A DNA stretch of 64,000 nt from Flavobacterium sp. FEMGT703F (GTDB taxonomy: Bacteria; Bacteroidota; Bacteroidia; Flavobacteriales; Flavobacteriaceae), in contig PGCN01000024.1 in assembly GCA_002786385.1 (NCBI GenBank), forward strand, positions 83,334-147,333, written 5' to 3'. The notes under the pieces were generated by a model, which did no database searches, had not been told where the DNA came from, and saw nothing but the letters and a program-made list of their open reading frames with translations. Below are positions 1 through 9,437 of this stretch, piece after piece. The first letter of the stretch is position 1. Every line of letters begins with the position of its first letter. A program made the translations under genes and the position numbers.

Positions 1-761
1 ATGATTTACGTTTGATTTCAAAAATTAAGAACGAAAATTCAATCAGTAATTATAAAAAAATACTCATTTACTATCTCACTTTTGTCACGACCGGAGTACT
101 TTTATTCTATTTATTACCCGAATGGGCATTAGTAATCTTTATATTAGTCAGTGCTTATCATTTTGGAGAACAACATTGGAACCAACTGTCAACGGAAAAA
201 ACCCCACCAATCATATCATTGTTTCAATTGGTATATGGATTATTCATTTTTGCATTATTATTTTATTTTCATCAGAAAGAGGTTGCCGTGATTATAGGAG
301 AAATTATCCATAGTCCGATGAACACTTTTAATTTTACTTATATGCTACAGTTTAACGGATTAGTATTAATTGTACTGAGTTTAGTTATGCTGCGAAAAAA
401 TACTATTTTCAAAAATCAATTACCGGTTAACCTCGTCTATCTGCTATTATTTGCCATCATCTTCAGAAACTCAAATCTGATTTGGGCTTTTGCAATATAC
501 TTTATCATTTGGCATAGTTTACCTTCTATTAAAGATCAAATTTGCTTTTTATACGGACAATATACTTTTCAAAACTTTGTAAAGTATTTTAAAGCGGCAT
601 TTGGCTATTGGTTTCTTTCCTTAACTGGCATTGCTCTACTCTACTTTTTATTTAGAAAAGAAGCCGTTTTTACCGCTTTGTTTTTTTCCTTTCTGGCAGC
701 CATTACTTTTCCTCATGTTTTGGTCATTATGAAGATGCAAAACCGAATCAAAGAACATTGA
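1..761 (+). CDS. Brp/Blh-type beta-carotene 15,15'-dioxygenase, 5' end missing
   Basis: Integral membrane protein of the Brp/Blh family, which cleaves beta-carotene to retinal. The frame is open to the left edge, so the true start lies outside the window. The first in-frame TTG is at position 12, but the codons before it (Asp-Leu-Arg) continue the protein, and the family needs a further N-terminal segment with its first His motif. Visible family motifs are HFGEQHW near residue 51 and WHSLPSIKDQ near residue 168, both carrying putative metal-binding His, and TFPHVLVI near the C-terminus. About six to seven hydrophobic helices are present. Blh proteins usually supply retinal to microbial rhodopsins, often from a neighbouring gene, but what lies upstream cannot be seen here. 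The family call is good; the substrate is inferred. Confidence 0.8.
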   Translation, partial: DLRLISKIKNENSISNYKKILIYYLTFVTTGVLLFYLLPEWALVIFILVSAYHFGEQHWNQLSTEKTPPIISLFQLVYGLFIFALLFYFHQKEVAVIIGEIIHSPMNTFNFTYMLQFNGLVLIVLSLVMLRKNTIFKNQLPVNLVYLLLFAIIFRNSNLIWAFAIYFIIWHSLPSIKDQICFLYGQYTFQNFVKYFKAAFGYWFLSLTGIALLYFLFRKEAVFTALFFSFLAAITFPHVLVIMKMQNRIKEH

Positions 762-766
762 TTGCA

Positions 767-796
767 TAAAAAAACCGAGCCATTACTGACTCGGTT
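767..796 (-). terminator. Rho-independent terminator of dnaK
   Basis: The stem AACCGAG/CTCGGTT has a 10-nt loop. Read leftward it is followed by an uninterrupted T run, so it terminates dnaK. Read rightward there is no T run, so it serves the upstream dioxygenase gene poorly. Confidence 0.8.
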
Positions 797-837
797 ACTT
801 CGTACTTATATTTATAAAAGGCCAATGCGCCTCTTGA

Positions 838-2724
838 CTACTTCACTTCCTCGAATTCTACATCCTGAGTGTTATCACCTTGGTTTTCGGCTTGTGGTTG
901 CGCTTCTTGGGCTTGACCTTCGCCTTGGGCTTTGTACATTTCTTCGGAAGCATTTTTCCACGCTTCGTTGATTTTGTCTAAAGCCGGTTGAATGGTAGCA
1001 ATGTCTTTAGTTTCGTATGCTGTTTTCAACTCTTCTAAGGCCGTTTGAATGGCAGTTTTGTTACCTTCGGATAATTTATCTCCGAACTCACCCAACTGTT
1101 TCTCGGTTTGGAAAATCATGCTGTCAGCTTCGTTCAACTTATCGGCCTTTTCTTTAGCCAAACGGTCGTTCTCTGCATTCATTTCAGCATCTTTTTTCAT
1201 TCTTTCGATTTCTTCCGGCGTCAATCCTGAAGAAGCTTCGATACGAATATCGTGTGATTTTCCGGTACCTTTATCTGTAGCTGATACTTTGATAATACCA
1301 TTGGCATCAATATCGAAAGTTACTTCAATTTGAGGCACACCTCTTGGAGCCGGTGGAATACCGTCTAAGTGGAAACGTCCAATCGTTTTGTTATCAGCGG
1401 CCATCGCTCTTTCTCCTTGCAATACGTGAATTTCCACACTTGGTTGGTTGTCCACTGCCGTCGAGAATACTTGTGATTTTTTAGTCGGGATAGTCGTGTT
1501 GGACTCGATTAATTTAGTCATCACGTTACCCATCGTTTCAATTCCTAAAGATAAAGGTGTAACGTCTAACAACAATACATCTTTTACATCTCCGGTTAAA
1601 ACACCACCTTGGATAGCAGCACCAATCGCCACAACTTCATCCGGATTAACTCCTTTAGAAGGTTTTTTACCAAAGAATTTTTCAACTTGTTCTTGGATTA
1701 CCGGGATTCTGGTAGAACCACCTACTAAGATTACTTCGTCGATATCTGAAGTTGATAAACCGGCATCTTTTAAAGCTTTAGCAACCGGTTCCATAGAACG
1801 TTTTACCAAGCTTTCGGCCAATTGCTCGAATTTAGCACGAGTTAATGTTTTTACCAAGTGTTTCGGTCCTGAAGCGGTAGCCGTCACATAAGGCAAGTTG
1901 ATTTCGGTTTGTGTAGAAGAAGACAACTCGATTTTAGCTTTCTCAGCTGCTTCTTTCAAACGTTGCAATGCCATTGGGTCTTTGCGTAAGTCAACCCCTT
2001 CTTCGCTGTTGAATTCGTTAGCCATCCAATCGATGATAACTTGGTCGAAGTCGTCTCCACCCAAGTGCGTGTCACCATTGGTTGACAATACTTCGAATAC
2101 GCCATCGCCTAACTCTAATACAGAGATATCGAAAGTACCACCACCTAAGTCGTATACCGCAATTTTTTGGTCTTTACCTGCTTTATCCAATCCGTAAGCC
2201 AAGGCAGCTGCTGTTGGCTCGTTGATGATACGCATTACTTTTAAACCAGCGATTTCTCCTGCTTCTTTGGTAGCCTGACGTTGGGCATCATTAAAGTAAG
2301 CCGGAACCGTAATAACGGCTTCAGTTACTGCTTGACCCAAATAATCTTCGGCTGTTTTTTTCATTTTTTGAAGTGTCATTGCTGACAATTCTTGTGGAGT
2401 GTACAAACGACCATCGATGTCTACACGAGGTGTATCGTTGTCGCCTTTTACCACTTTGTAAGCTACTGTTGAAGCTTCTTTAGCGCTTTCAGTATACTTG
2501 TTACCCATAAAACGTTTGATAGACGCTATGGTTTTGGTTGGATTAGTCACTGCTTGTCTTTTAGCAGGATCACCCACTTTAATCTCACCGCCTTCAACGA
2601 AAGCGATTACAGATGGTGTTGTTCTTTTTCCTTCTGCGTTAGCAATTACTACCGGTTCTCCACCTTCCATAACGGCCACACAAGAGTTGGTTGTACCTAA
2701 GTCGATACCAATAATTTTTCCCAT
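838..2724 (-). CDS. dnaK: Chaperone DnaK (Hsp70)
   Basis: ATP-dependent Hsp70 chaperone of the cytoplasm that works with DnaJ and GrpE. The 628-aa length is normal. The N-terminal ATPase domain starts with [18 protein letters not shown] and contains the phosphate-2 loop [10 protein letters not shown] near residue 194 and the adenosine motif GGSTRIP near residue 338. The substrate domain follows from about residue 390, and the lid ends in a Gln/Glu-rich tail finishing EFEEVK. The start ATG at 2724 gives the canonical [11 protein letters not shown]-terminus. dnaJ and grpE are not adjacent, so dnaK is monocistronic here. A 7-bp inverted repeat (2840-2869) in the upstream region may be a stress operator. 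Confidence 0.98.
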   Translation of the reverse strand: MGKIIGIDLGTTNSCVAVMEGGEPVVIANAEGKRTTPSVIAFVEGGEIKVGDPAKRQAVTNPTKTIASIKRFMGNKYTESAKEASTVAYKVVKGDNDTPRVDIDGRLYTPQELSAMTLQKMKKTAEDYLGQAVTEAVITVPAYFNDAQRQATKEAGEIAGLKVMRIINEPTAAALAYGLDKAGKDQKIAVYDLGGGTFDISVLELGDGVFEVLSTNGDTHLGGDDFDQVIIDWMANEFNSEEGVDLRKDPMALQRLKEAAEKAKIELSSSTQTEINLPYVTATASGPKHLVKTLTRAKFEQLAESLVKRSMEPVAKALKDAGLSTSDIDEVILVGGSTRIPVIQEQVEKFFGKKPSKGVNPDEVVAIGAAIQGGVLTGDVKDVLLLDVTPLSLGIETMGNVMTKLIESNTTIPTKKSQVFSTAVDNQPSVEIHVLQGERAMAADNKTIGRFHLDGIPPAPRGVPQIEVTFDIDANGIIKVSATDKGTGKSHDIRIEASSGLTPEEIERMKKDAEMNAENDRLAKEKADKLNEADSMIFQTEKQLGEFGDKLSEGNKTAIQTALEELKTAYETKDIATIQPALDKINEAWKNASEEMYKAQGEGQAQEAQPQAENQGDNTQDVEFEEVK

Positions 2725-2839
2725 TTTATTTTCTCCTTTTTTGTTTATTTTTTGATTATTCCTCTACGAGTGAATAGTACTTTGTGTTGTACGGTTTGCG
2801 AAATGACAACTATTATGCCATGGGAGAATTGGGCATAAA

Positions 2840-2869
2840 TTGTCAGTTTTTCAAGAATTTTGCTGACAA
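2840..2869. promoter_or_regulatory. Candidate stress operator upstream of dnaK
   Basis: Inverted repeat TTGTCAG-N16-CTGACAA about 115-145 bp before the dnaK start, followed directly by another TGACA word. The related dyads TGTCA-N6-TGACA and TGTCCT-N5-AGGACA lie upstream of clpC and clpB in this window. It is not a CIRCE element. Function is inferred from shared placement before chaperone and protease genes. Confidence 0.4.
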
Positions 2870-2911
2870 GATGACATTTTAAGTACGAAGTTAGAAGTTA
2901 GAAGTACGAAG

Positions 2912-3481
2912 TTATGTCTTGATTTTATTGGGCTTTGAATAATAGAACAGCAACATATTAGTCGCCAAAAAAGCGTAATAACCCCATTTGATTTGGCGGA
3001 AGTGTTCGAAAGAACTTTCTAAAAAAATGATGTACAAAAGAGTGAATAAGATTAATATAGTGTTAGCCAGAGCCAAATTATTAAAAAGCCTAATCCTGTC
3101 AGCAAAAGTCAAAAGAATCAAACCGAAGGAGATTACAATGATAATATCAAATACAAATGAGATTACTATTCCCAAATCTTTATACCACTCTTCCTTTTTG
3201 AATGCATTAGAAACTTCTGCTTTAAATTCTTTGAAGGTTATATCTTGAACACCATAGATGGAAAAACTGGCTATTTGAAATCCATTAAAGGATAATTCAT
3301 CTACCACAACATTGTAGATGTTTTGAAAAAAAGTTTTCTCTATTAGTTTTCCGTTTGCGTCATATTCATCATAGGATTTTAAAAAACTATTTTTCCTGTT
3401 ATCACAAGAATCATAAAACGGTGCCATCAATAATAAAAAACCTAATAAGGATAACAATCGGAGTCTTTTGGTAGTTTTCAT
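2912..3481 (-). CDS. Hypothetical membrane protein
   Basis: A 189-aa protein with no recognised family. The ATG at 3481 is preferred over upstream in-frame codons because it gives a positively charged, signal-like start (MKTTKRLRLL) followed by a hydrophobic stretch. A hydrophobic N-terminus is followed by a polar region of about 90 residues and then three membrane segments (roughly residues 102-125, 133-155 and 162-178), ending in a basic tail. A Cys shortly after the first hydrophobic stretch could be a lipoprotein site, but the sequence before it (FYDSC) is a poor lipobox. It sits alone between dnaK and rho, separated from rho by a terminator. Confidence 0.7.
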   Translation of the reverse strand: MKTTKRLRLLSLLGFLLLMAPFYDSCDNRKNSFLKSYDEYDANGKLIEKTFFQNIYNVVVDELSFNGFQIASFSIYGVQDITFKEFKAEVSNAFKKEEWYKDLGIVISFVFDIIIVISFGLILLTFADRIRLFNNLALANTILILFTLLYIIFLESSFEHFRQIKWGYYAFLATNMLLFYYSKPNKIKT

Positions 3482-3544
3482 AGGATACAATTTAAAGGTT
3501 CTTAAGACAATCTTAAGACAACTTACCAAAGCGTGTGCCAAAAA

Positions 3545-3572
3545 AAAATCCCAACTGTTATGTTGGGATTTT
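3545..3572. terminator. Terminator downstream of rho
   Basis: An 11-bp perfect stem, AAAATCCCAAC/GTTGGGATTTT, with a 6-nt loop lies directly 3' of the rho stop. It has A and T tracts on both sides. It marks the end of the rho transcript and isolates the membrane protein gene beyond it. Confidence 0.8.
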
Positions 3573-3576
3573 CTAT

Positions 3577-5307
3577 TTAATCGTTCATCGAAATCAGGAA
3601 CTCATCGTTGTTTCGAGTCTTCTTAATCTTATCATTAATGGTATCCATAGCTTCCACCGGATTCATATCGGCCAAGAACTTACGCAATATCCACATGCGT
3701 TGCAGTGTTTTTTCGTCTAACAATAAATCGTCTCGACGTGTGCTGGAAGACGTTAAATCGATAGCCGGGAAAATTCGGCGGTTGGCAATTTTTCTATCCA
3801 ACTGCAACTCCATATTACCGGTACCTTTAAATTCTTCGAAAATTACTTCGTCCATTTTAGAACCGGTTTCGGTTAAGGCGGTGGCTATGATACTCAAGGA
3901 ACCTCCATTTTCTACGTTACGAGCGGCTCCAAAGAAACGTTTTGGTTTTTGTAAGGCGTTGGCATCTACTCCACCCGACAATACTTTACCGGAAGCCGGT
4001 TGTACGGTGTTGTAAGCACGTGCCAAACGCGTAATCGAATCCAATAAAATCACCACATCGTGTCCGCACTCCACCAAACGTTTGGCTTTTTCCAAAACAA
4101 TATTGGCAATTTTTACGTGTTCTAATGGTTCTCTGTCGAAAGTAGAAGCAATCACTTCACCTCGAACGCTACGCTGCATGTCGGTTACCTCTTCCGGTCT
4201 TTCGTCAATGAGTAAAACCAACAAATATACTTCCGGGTGATTGGCCGCAATAGCGTTGGCAATGTCTTTCAACAACATTGTTTTACCGGTTTTAGGCTGC
4301 GCGACTATCATACCGCGTTGCCCTTTACCAATTGGGGAAAACAAATCTATTACTCGAGTGGAAACACTGGCTTGTTTATCGGCTATGTTGAATTTTTCTT
4401 TCGGGAAGATAGGCGTTAAATGTTCAAACGACACTCGGTCTCGCACCACTTGCGGATCGTGACCGTTAATCTTTAACACTTTAACCAACGGGAAAAACTT
4501 CTCGCCTTCTTTAGGCGGACGCACTACACCTTTTACAGTATCTCCGGTTTTCAAACCGAACAATCGAATTTGGGAAGTCGACAAATAAATATCATCCGGC
4601 GACGCTAAATAGTTGTAATCGGAGGAACGTAAAAAGCCGTAACCGTCAGGCATCATTTCCAAAACGCCTTCGCTTTCAATAATACCGTCAAATTCGTAAT
4701 CGGCATCGCGAAAGTTGTTTTGTTTTTTTCCTTTAAAATTGGGGTTGTTAGGATTGCCGTTACCGTTGTTTTGCGGTTTATTCGTAGCATTGTCGGCAAT
4801 ATTGTGAGAAGGATTCTGATTTTTGTGTCGGTGTTGACGGTGTTCGTCGGAAGAAGGTTTGGCTTGATTTTCGGTAGCTTGTTCTTCTGTTGTAGGAGTA
4901 GTTGTTTGTTCTGATGGTATTACTTCTGATTCGTCAGAAGCGTTATTGTGTCTAGGATTATTTTTCTTTTCAAATGGCTTTTTGAACTTACTTTTTTTGC
5001 CTTCGAAGGCCGGTTTTTCCTCAGCTACTGCAATAGGCGCTGTCTCTTGGGAGAACAAATCGTTTGAAGTGGAATCCGTTTCTTTAGGCGTGGGCGCGAT
5101 GCGCGTTCGTTTCGACTTGGTCTCTTTGGCTTGTGGCGCCTCGGGTTCCAACTGATTTTTTGAGGAAGCCGTTTTGTTTTGGTGCTCTAAAATTTGCGCA
5201 ATCAATACGTCTTTTTTTGCACCGGCAACTTTAATGGTTTTAGCCAACTTGGCTATTTCTTGAAGCTCAGTAAGCTTCATTTCTTTTAAGGCGGAAATAT
5301 CAAACAT
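3577..5307 (-). CDS. rho: Transcription termination factor Rho with long N-terminal insert
   Basis: Hexameric RNA helicase/ATPase that ends transcription. At 576 aa it is about 155 residues longer than E. coli Rho. Residues 1-43 form the Rho N-terminal helical domain. Residues about 44-205 are a low-complexity insert rich in Asn, Pro, Lys, Glu, Gln and Thr. The RNA-binding cold-shock-like fold follows ([13 protein letters not shown]). The ATPase core has Walker A AQPKTGKT near residue 337, Walker [16 protein letters not shown] and the Q-loop/R-loop region near [20 protein letters not shown]. Such inserts are known in Bacteroidetes Rho. The gene is monocistronic with its own terminator. Confidence 0.97.
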   Translation of the reverse strand: MFDISALKEMKLTELQEIAKLAKTIKVAGAKKDVLIAQILEHQNKTASSKNQLEPEAPQAKETKSKRTRIAPTPKETDSTSNDLFSQETAPIAVAEEKPAFEGKKSKFKKPFEKKNNPRHNNASDESEVIPSEQTTTPTTEEQATENQAKPSSDEHRQHRHKNQNPSHNIADNATNKPQNNGNGNPNNPNFKGKKQNNFRDADYEFDGIIESEGVLEMMPDGYGFLRSSDYNYLASPDDIYLSTSQIRLFGLKTGDTVKGVVRPPKEGEKFFPLVKVLKINGHDPQVVRDRVSFEHLTPIFPKEKFNIADKQASVSTRVIDLFSPIGKGQRGMIVAQPKTGKTMLLKDIANAIAANHPEVYLLVLLIDERPEEVTDMQRSVRGEVIASTFDREPLEHVKIANIVLEKAKRLVECGHDVVILLDSITRLARAYNTVQPASGKVLSGGVDANALQKPKRFFGAARNVENGGSLSIIATALTETGSKMDEVIFEEFKGTGNMELQLDRKIANRRIFPAIDLTSSSTRRDDLLLDEKTLQRMWILRKFLADMNPVEAMDTINDKIKKTRNNDEFLISMND

Positions 5308-5467
5308 CGATAGTGTTGTGAATAAAATTAAATTTTCAGGAGAATACTAAAAAAATGTGGGTAGAAAAATGGTATAGAAATATCCGAAGATGAAGTACTT
5401 GCGGATTTGCAATGCAATAATACAAATAATATTTTACGATGCAATAGTATTTTTTAAAAAGAAACTT

Positions 5468-5475
5468 TATTTTTG
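5468..5475 (+). promoter_or_regulatory. -7 promoter element for the DUF4293 gene
   Basis: TATTTTTG matches the Bacteroidetes TAnnTTTG -7 consensus. It lies 18 bp before the ATG at 5494, which supports that start over the earlier TTG at 5473, because the TTG would sit inside the promoter. No convincing TTG -33 element was seen. Confidence 0.5.
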
Positions 5476-5493
5476 TGCACCTATTTCAAGATT

Positions 5494-5901
5494 ATGTTTA
5501 GAGTACAGACGTATTATTTAATCGCCAGCTTATTAATCACCGGAGTATTGCCGTTTATTTTCCCGCTGTGGACTATAGCGGAAAAACCGTTTTACTTTAT
5601 GGCGGATATCGTTTACGTGAGTTTGTTTGGCTTAAGCACCACACTCTCGTTACTCAGCATTTTATCTCACACAAAAAGACAACAACAATTTGTCATGGGC
5701 AGATTGAATATCATATTGAATTTAATTTTATTAGGATTATTGGTGTATCGAACACTAAACGCATCTGGAGGAACTACTGCTGTTCCTGAGAAAGGTGTTG
5801 GGATGTTCTTACCTATTTTTTCTATCGTATTCTTGGTTTTGGCCAACAAAGCCATCAAAAAGGATGAAGATCTTGTAAAATCTGTGGATCGATTGCGATA
5901 A
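5494..5901 (+). CDS. DUF4293 family membrane protein
   Basis: A 135-aa protein with four predicted membrane helices, matching the DUF4293 family of Bacteroidetes, whose members begin close to M(I/F)xRxQTxYL; here the start is MFRVQTYYLIA. Helices are at about residues 8-27, 37-55, 68-85 and 105-122, and the tail is charged. In this family the gene is commonly found next to rho, as here, divergently oriented. Function is unknown. The ATG at 5494 is chosen because of the family start and the -7 element just upstream. Confidence 0.85.
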   Translation: MFRVQTYYLIASLLITGVLPFIFPLWTIAEKPFYFMADIVYVSLFGLSTTLSLLSILSHTKRQQQFVMGRLNIILNLILLGLLVYRTLNASGGTTAVPEKGVGMFLPIFSIVFLVLANKAIKKDEDLVKSVDRLR

Positions 5902-5931
5902 ACCTATAAACTTAGTTTTTTAGTGCTGCGA

Positions 5932-5970
5932 AAAACCCGTCTCGTTAAACAGACGGGTTTTTTATTTTTA
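5932..5970 (+). terminator. Terminator after the DUF4293 gene
   Basis: Perfect stem AAAACCCGTCT/AGACGGGTTTT with an 8-nt loop, followed by TTTATTTTT. Confidence 0.85.
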
Positions 5971-5981
5971 GCCATGTAGAT

Positions 5982-6157
5982 CAGATTTTAATATGGCACA
6001 CGGATAAAACTGAATAAACTTATTTAAGCAGATTAAAGAAAAACGATTCATTATACTATTAGTTTTAGCACACGGATGACACGGATTGGACTGATTAAAA
6101 AAGATTAAAAGAATCCGTGGAAATCGGTTTAATCCGTTTAATCTGTGGCTAAACTAA
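5982..6157. repeat. Intergenic inverted repeat of the 'cacggatt' word family
   Basis: The arms at 6059-6077 and 6140-6157 (TTAGTTTTAGC... and ...GCTAAACTAA) face each other. Between and before them, words such as CACGGAT, ATCCGTGG and GATTAAA recur in both orientations. A related partial copy begins at about 5982. The stretch from 5971 to 6179 holds no gene. A similar but shorter dyad occurs at 17612-17672. This resembles the REP-like spacer repeats of flavobacterial genomes. Confidence 0.6.
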
Positions 6158-6179
6158 TATCTGTAGCGGTTGCTGAATA

Positions 6180-6674
6180 CTACTTCTTCCCTAACTCGAT
6201 AATCTCTAAATTTTGGATTTTATCGCCATCAATTTCAAAGCGCAACATGGTTCTGACTTGGTGAAAGCCATAAATCCCGCAAGCACCGGGATTCATGTGG
6301 AGTAAATTCAACTGCTTATCAAACTGGACTTTCAAAATATGTGAATGGCCGCAAATAAAAAGCTTTGGTGGATTGCTCTGTATTTCTGCTCTAATGGCCT
6401 GGTTGTACTTCCCAGGATAACCGCCGATGTGGGTAATCCAAACATCAACGCCTTCACACCTAAAGCGGTTGTTCAACGGAAATTCCATTCGGGCTTTGTC
6501 ATCGTCTATATTCCCATAAACAGCACGCAAAGTTTTGAGGGCTTTAATGGTATCGGTCACTTGCAAATCGCCTATATCGCCGGCATGCCAGACTTCGTCG
6601 GCTAAACGAACGTATTTTAGGATGGATTCGTCTACATGACTGTGCGTATCGGAAAGGAGCAGGATTTTTTTCAA
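6180..6674 (-). CDS. YfcE-like metallophosphoesterase
   Basis: Calcineurin-type phosphodiesterase of 164 aa in the YfcE/MJ0936 group. All metal-binding motifs are present in order: SDTHSH at residues 8-13, GDIGD at 32-36, YGNID at 53-57, THIGG near 82 and GHSH near 110, followed by NPGACG. E. coli YfcE hydrolyses phosphodiesters in vitro; the natural substrate is unknown. It is monocistronic, and it faces the next gene, truA, across a divergent intergenic region of about 170 bp that carries short TACTGAG/GGCACTAAGG words. Confidence 0.9.
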   Translation of the reverse strand: MKKILLLSDTHSHVDESILKYVRLADEVWHAGDIGDLQVTDTIKALKTLRAVYGNIDDDKARMEFPLNNRFRCEGVDVWITHIGGYPGKYNQAIRAEIQSNPPKLFICGHSHILKVQFDKQLNLLHMNPGACGIYGFHQVRTMLRFEIDGDKIQNLEIIELGKK

Positions 6675-6843
6675 ATTAAAAAGGTTCTAAGGCACTAAGG
6701 TACTGAGATGCTGTGACTGCAAATATAAGTAACGAAATTATGAAAACTTTAAACATCAAATTTAAAATCCTTTGTACCTTTACGCCCCAGACTCGAGCCA
6801 TGTAATGGCGAACTGATATTTTCATAATTTAGGACAGTCAAAC

Positions 6844-7581
6844 TTGAGATATTTTATTGAATTAGCATACAGAGGAACCAACTACCACGGATGGCAATAC
6901 CAACCGGACGCTAATTCCGTACAAGAAACCCTCAACAAAGCCTTATCGGTTTTGCTAAAGAAAGACATTGACATTGTTGGTGCCGGGCGAACCGATACCG
7001 GTGTGCATGCCAAAAAAATGTACGCACACTTTGACTATGAAACGGCAATCGATGAGCCAAAATTGGTGCACAAACTCAATTCCTATCTTCCGAAAGACAT
7101 TGTAATTTACAAACTCATCCCGGTTACTGATGACGCTCATGCCCGATTTGACGCGACCAAAAGAACCTATGAATACCATATTCACACGTTCAAAGATGCG
7201 TTTGAAACCGACGGCAGTTGGTTACACCAATTACCCCTCGACATTGCTAAAATGAATGAAGCCTGTCAGATTTTGTTTCGACACAAGGATTTCGAATGCT
7301 TTTCTAAAACCCATTCCGATGTCAGAACATTTAATTGTGTTATTTTTGAAGCCCATTGGCAACAAATCGGAACTAAACTAGTCTTCACCATATCGGCTGA
7401 CCGTTTTCTGCGCAATATGGTACGTGCCATAGTCGGCACTATGATTAACATTGGTTTAGGCAAAATAAATCTGGACGATTTTGAAAAAATAATTGAAAGC
7501 AAAGACCGCGGAAAGGCAGGATTTTCAGTTCCGGCACACGGCCTTTACTTAACCCAAATTGAATACGACTATATCCCATAA
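6844..7581 (+). CDS. truA: tRNA pseudouridine(38-40) synthase TruA
   Basis: Isomerises U38, U39 and U40 in the anticodon arm of tRNAs. The 245-aa protein carries the catalytic motif GRTDTGVHA near residue 48, whose Asp is the nucleophile, then RTYEYHI and RFLRNMVRAIVGT in the C-terminal half. The start codon is TTG; it gives the family-typical MRYFIELAYRGTNYHGWQ, and no in-frame ATG lies close upstream. An ABC exporter begins one base after its stop, so the two are cotranscribed. Confidence 0.97.
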   Translation: MRYFIELAYRGTNYHGWQYQPDANSVQETLNKALSVLLKKDIDIVGAGRTDTGVHAKKMYAHFDYETAIDEPKLVHKLNSYLPKDIVIYKLIPVTDDAHARFDATKRTYEYHIHTFKDAFETDGSWLHQLPLDIAKMNEACQILFRHKDFECFSKTHSDVRTFNCVIFEAHWQQIGTKLVFTISADRFLRNMVRAIVGTMINIGLGKINLDDFEKIIESKDRGKAGFSVPAHGLYLTQIEYDYIP

Positions 7582-7582
7582 A

Positions 7583-9337
7583 ATGCAAGCAAAAGCTTTC
7601 GACACCCATTTATTCAAACGTATTTTAAAGTACACCAAGCCTTATAAAAAAAGGTATTACGGTGTGGTGATGTTTGCCATTTTACTTTCGGTTTTTGCAG
7701 CTCTAAGACCTTATTTACTTAAACAAACCGTAGATGATTATATAGCGCCGAAAGACGAACATGGTTTATTACTTTACATCAGTATGATGGGTATAGTGTT
7801 GCTTTTGGAAACCTTGTCCCAATTTTACTTTGTGTACTGGGCCAATTGGCTCGGACAAGATATTATTAAAGACATCAGAACCAAATTATTCCAACATATA
7901 CTGAGTTTCCGAATGAAATATTTCGACCACGCTCCGGTGGGACAATTGGTTACCCGTTCTGTATCTGATATTGAGCAAATAGCCCGTATTTTCAGCCAAG
8001 GATTGTTTATGATCATCAGTGATATGCTGAAAATGTTGGTAGTTTTGATTTTCATGTTCTACATGAACTGGCGTCTGACTTGGATTGTAATTTTAGCCAT
8101 GCCGGTTCTGGTCTATATTACTCGTATTTTCCAACGTAAAATGCAAGTGGCCTTTGAGGAAGTTAGGAATCAGGTGGCCAATATGAATACTTTTGTGCAA
8201 GAGCGTGTTACCGGGATGAAGATTGTCCAACTTTTTAACCGTGAAGCCATTGAATACGAAAAGTTCAAAGACATCAATCAGAAGCACAACAAGGCTTGGA
8301 TTAAAACCATCTTGTACAACTCCATCTTCTTCCCTATTGCGGATATCATTTCCTCTTTAACCTTGGGTGCTGTAATTTTATACGGTGGTTTCCATATTTT
8401 AGATGGCGATAAGTTCACCACTTTCGGTGATTTGTTTTCGTATACTATGTTTATCGGCATGTTGTTCAACCCATTGCGTCAAATTGCCGATAAATTCAAC
8501 GAGATGCAAATGGGTATGATAGCGGCCAATCGTGTCTTCGATATTTTAGATTCTGACAAAGATGTTCAAAAAGATGGTACGGTCATCGCTTCACATTTAA
8601 AAGGAAACATTCGTTTTGAGAATGTGGTTTTCAGTTATAACGACAAAGAAAATGTGTTGAAAGGCATCAATTTAAAAGTCAACGAAGGCGAAACCATTGC
8701 CATAGTTGGTGCTACCGGAGCCGGAAAATCGACGATTATTAATTTACTGAATCGTTTTTACGAAATCAATTCCGGTGCCATTTATATTGACGAGCAAAAC
8801 ATCAACGAATTTCAAATGGAAAGCCTACGCCAACAAATTGCCATTGTATTGCAAGACGTTTTCTTGTTTGCCGATACCATTCACAATAACATCACACTCA
8901 ACAATCCAAATATCAGTCGGGAAGCCGTGATTGAAGCCGCCAAGAAAATCGGCGTTCATAAATTCATCAAAACCTTGCCGGGCGGATACGATTACGATGT
9001 AAAAGAGCGCGGTGTGATGTTGTCATCAGGACAGCGACAATTGATTGCTTTCCTAAGGGCTTATGTGAACAATCCGAGTATTTTGATTTTGGATGAAGCA
9101 ACTTCATCTATCGATAGTTACAGCGAGGAATTGATTCAGAAAGCCACCGAAAAAATCACAAAAAACAGAACATCTATTATTATTGCGCATCGTTTGGCCA
9201 CCATCGTTAATGCCAATAAAATTATTGTAATGGACAAAGGTCAAATTGTAGAAGAAGGTACACACCAAGAACTATTGAAACGTGAGCAAGGCTATTACAA
9301 AAATTTATACGATTCACAGTTTGCCTTGGAAAGCTAA
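7583..9337 (+). CDS. ABC exporter, fused membrane and ATPase domains (MsbA/multidrug type)
   Basis: A 584-aa half-transporter that probably works as a dimer in the inner membrane. Residues about 20-310 carry six membrane helices (ABC type 1 exporter fold). The nucleotide-binding domain has Walker A GATGAGKST near residue 378, signature LSSGQRQL near 477, Walker B ILILDEATSS near 497 and the H-loop IIAHRL. The ATG at 7583 is preferred because it follows the truA stop by one base; a further-upstream in-frame TTG would overlap truA. The substrate could be lipid, drug or peptide and cannot be told from sequence. Confidence 0.92.
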   Translation: MQAKAFDTHLFKRILKYTKPYKKRYYGVVMFAILLSVFAALRPYLLKQTVDDYIAPKDEHGLLLYISMMGIVLLLETLSQFYFVYWANWLGQDIIKDIRTKLFQHILSFRMKYFDHAPVGQLVTRSVSDIEQIARIFSQGLFMIISDMLKMLVVLIFMFYMNWRLTWIVILAMPVLVYITRIFQRKMQVAFEEVRNQVANMNTFVQERVTGMKIVQLFNREAIEYEKFKDINQKHNKAWIKTILYNSIFFPIADIISSLTLGAVILYGGFHILDGDKFTTFGDLFSYTMFIGMLFNPLRQIADKFNEMQMGMIAANRVFDILDSDKDVQKDGTVIASHLKGNIRFENVVFSYNDKENVLKGINLKVNEGETIAIVGATGAGKSTIINLLNRFYEINSGAIYIDEQNINEFQMESLRQQIAIVLQDVFLFADTIHNNITLNNPNISREAVIEAAKKIGVHKFIKTLPGGYDYDVKERGVMLSSGQRQLIAFLRAYVNNPSILILDEATSSIDSYSEELIQKATEKITKNRTSIIIAHRLATIVNANKIIVMDKGQIVEEGTHQELLKREQGYYKNLYDSQFALES

Positions 9338-9437
9338 GTTTTCAAAATAAATCCTTAAATTCGCAATCTCAAAATAAATCAAAATGTTACTAGCGTAAGC
9401 GACGGCATTTAATCAATTTAAAATAATCTTTTTAAAA

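Noticed and set aside
2820..2870. CTTGAAA-N15-CCCAAT on the minus strand before dnaK, resembling an E. coli heat-shock sigma-32 promoter
   Set aside because: Only a partial match to the -10, no similar site before clpC or clpB, and flavobacteria are not known to encode RpoH. Taken as chance.
762..5155. Long open frames on the plus strand inside dnaK and rho
   Set aside because: They are antisense shadows of real genes, with unusual codon use and no family motifs.
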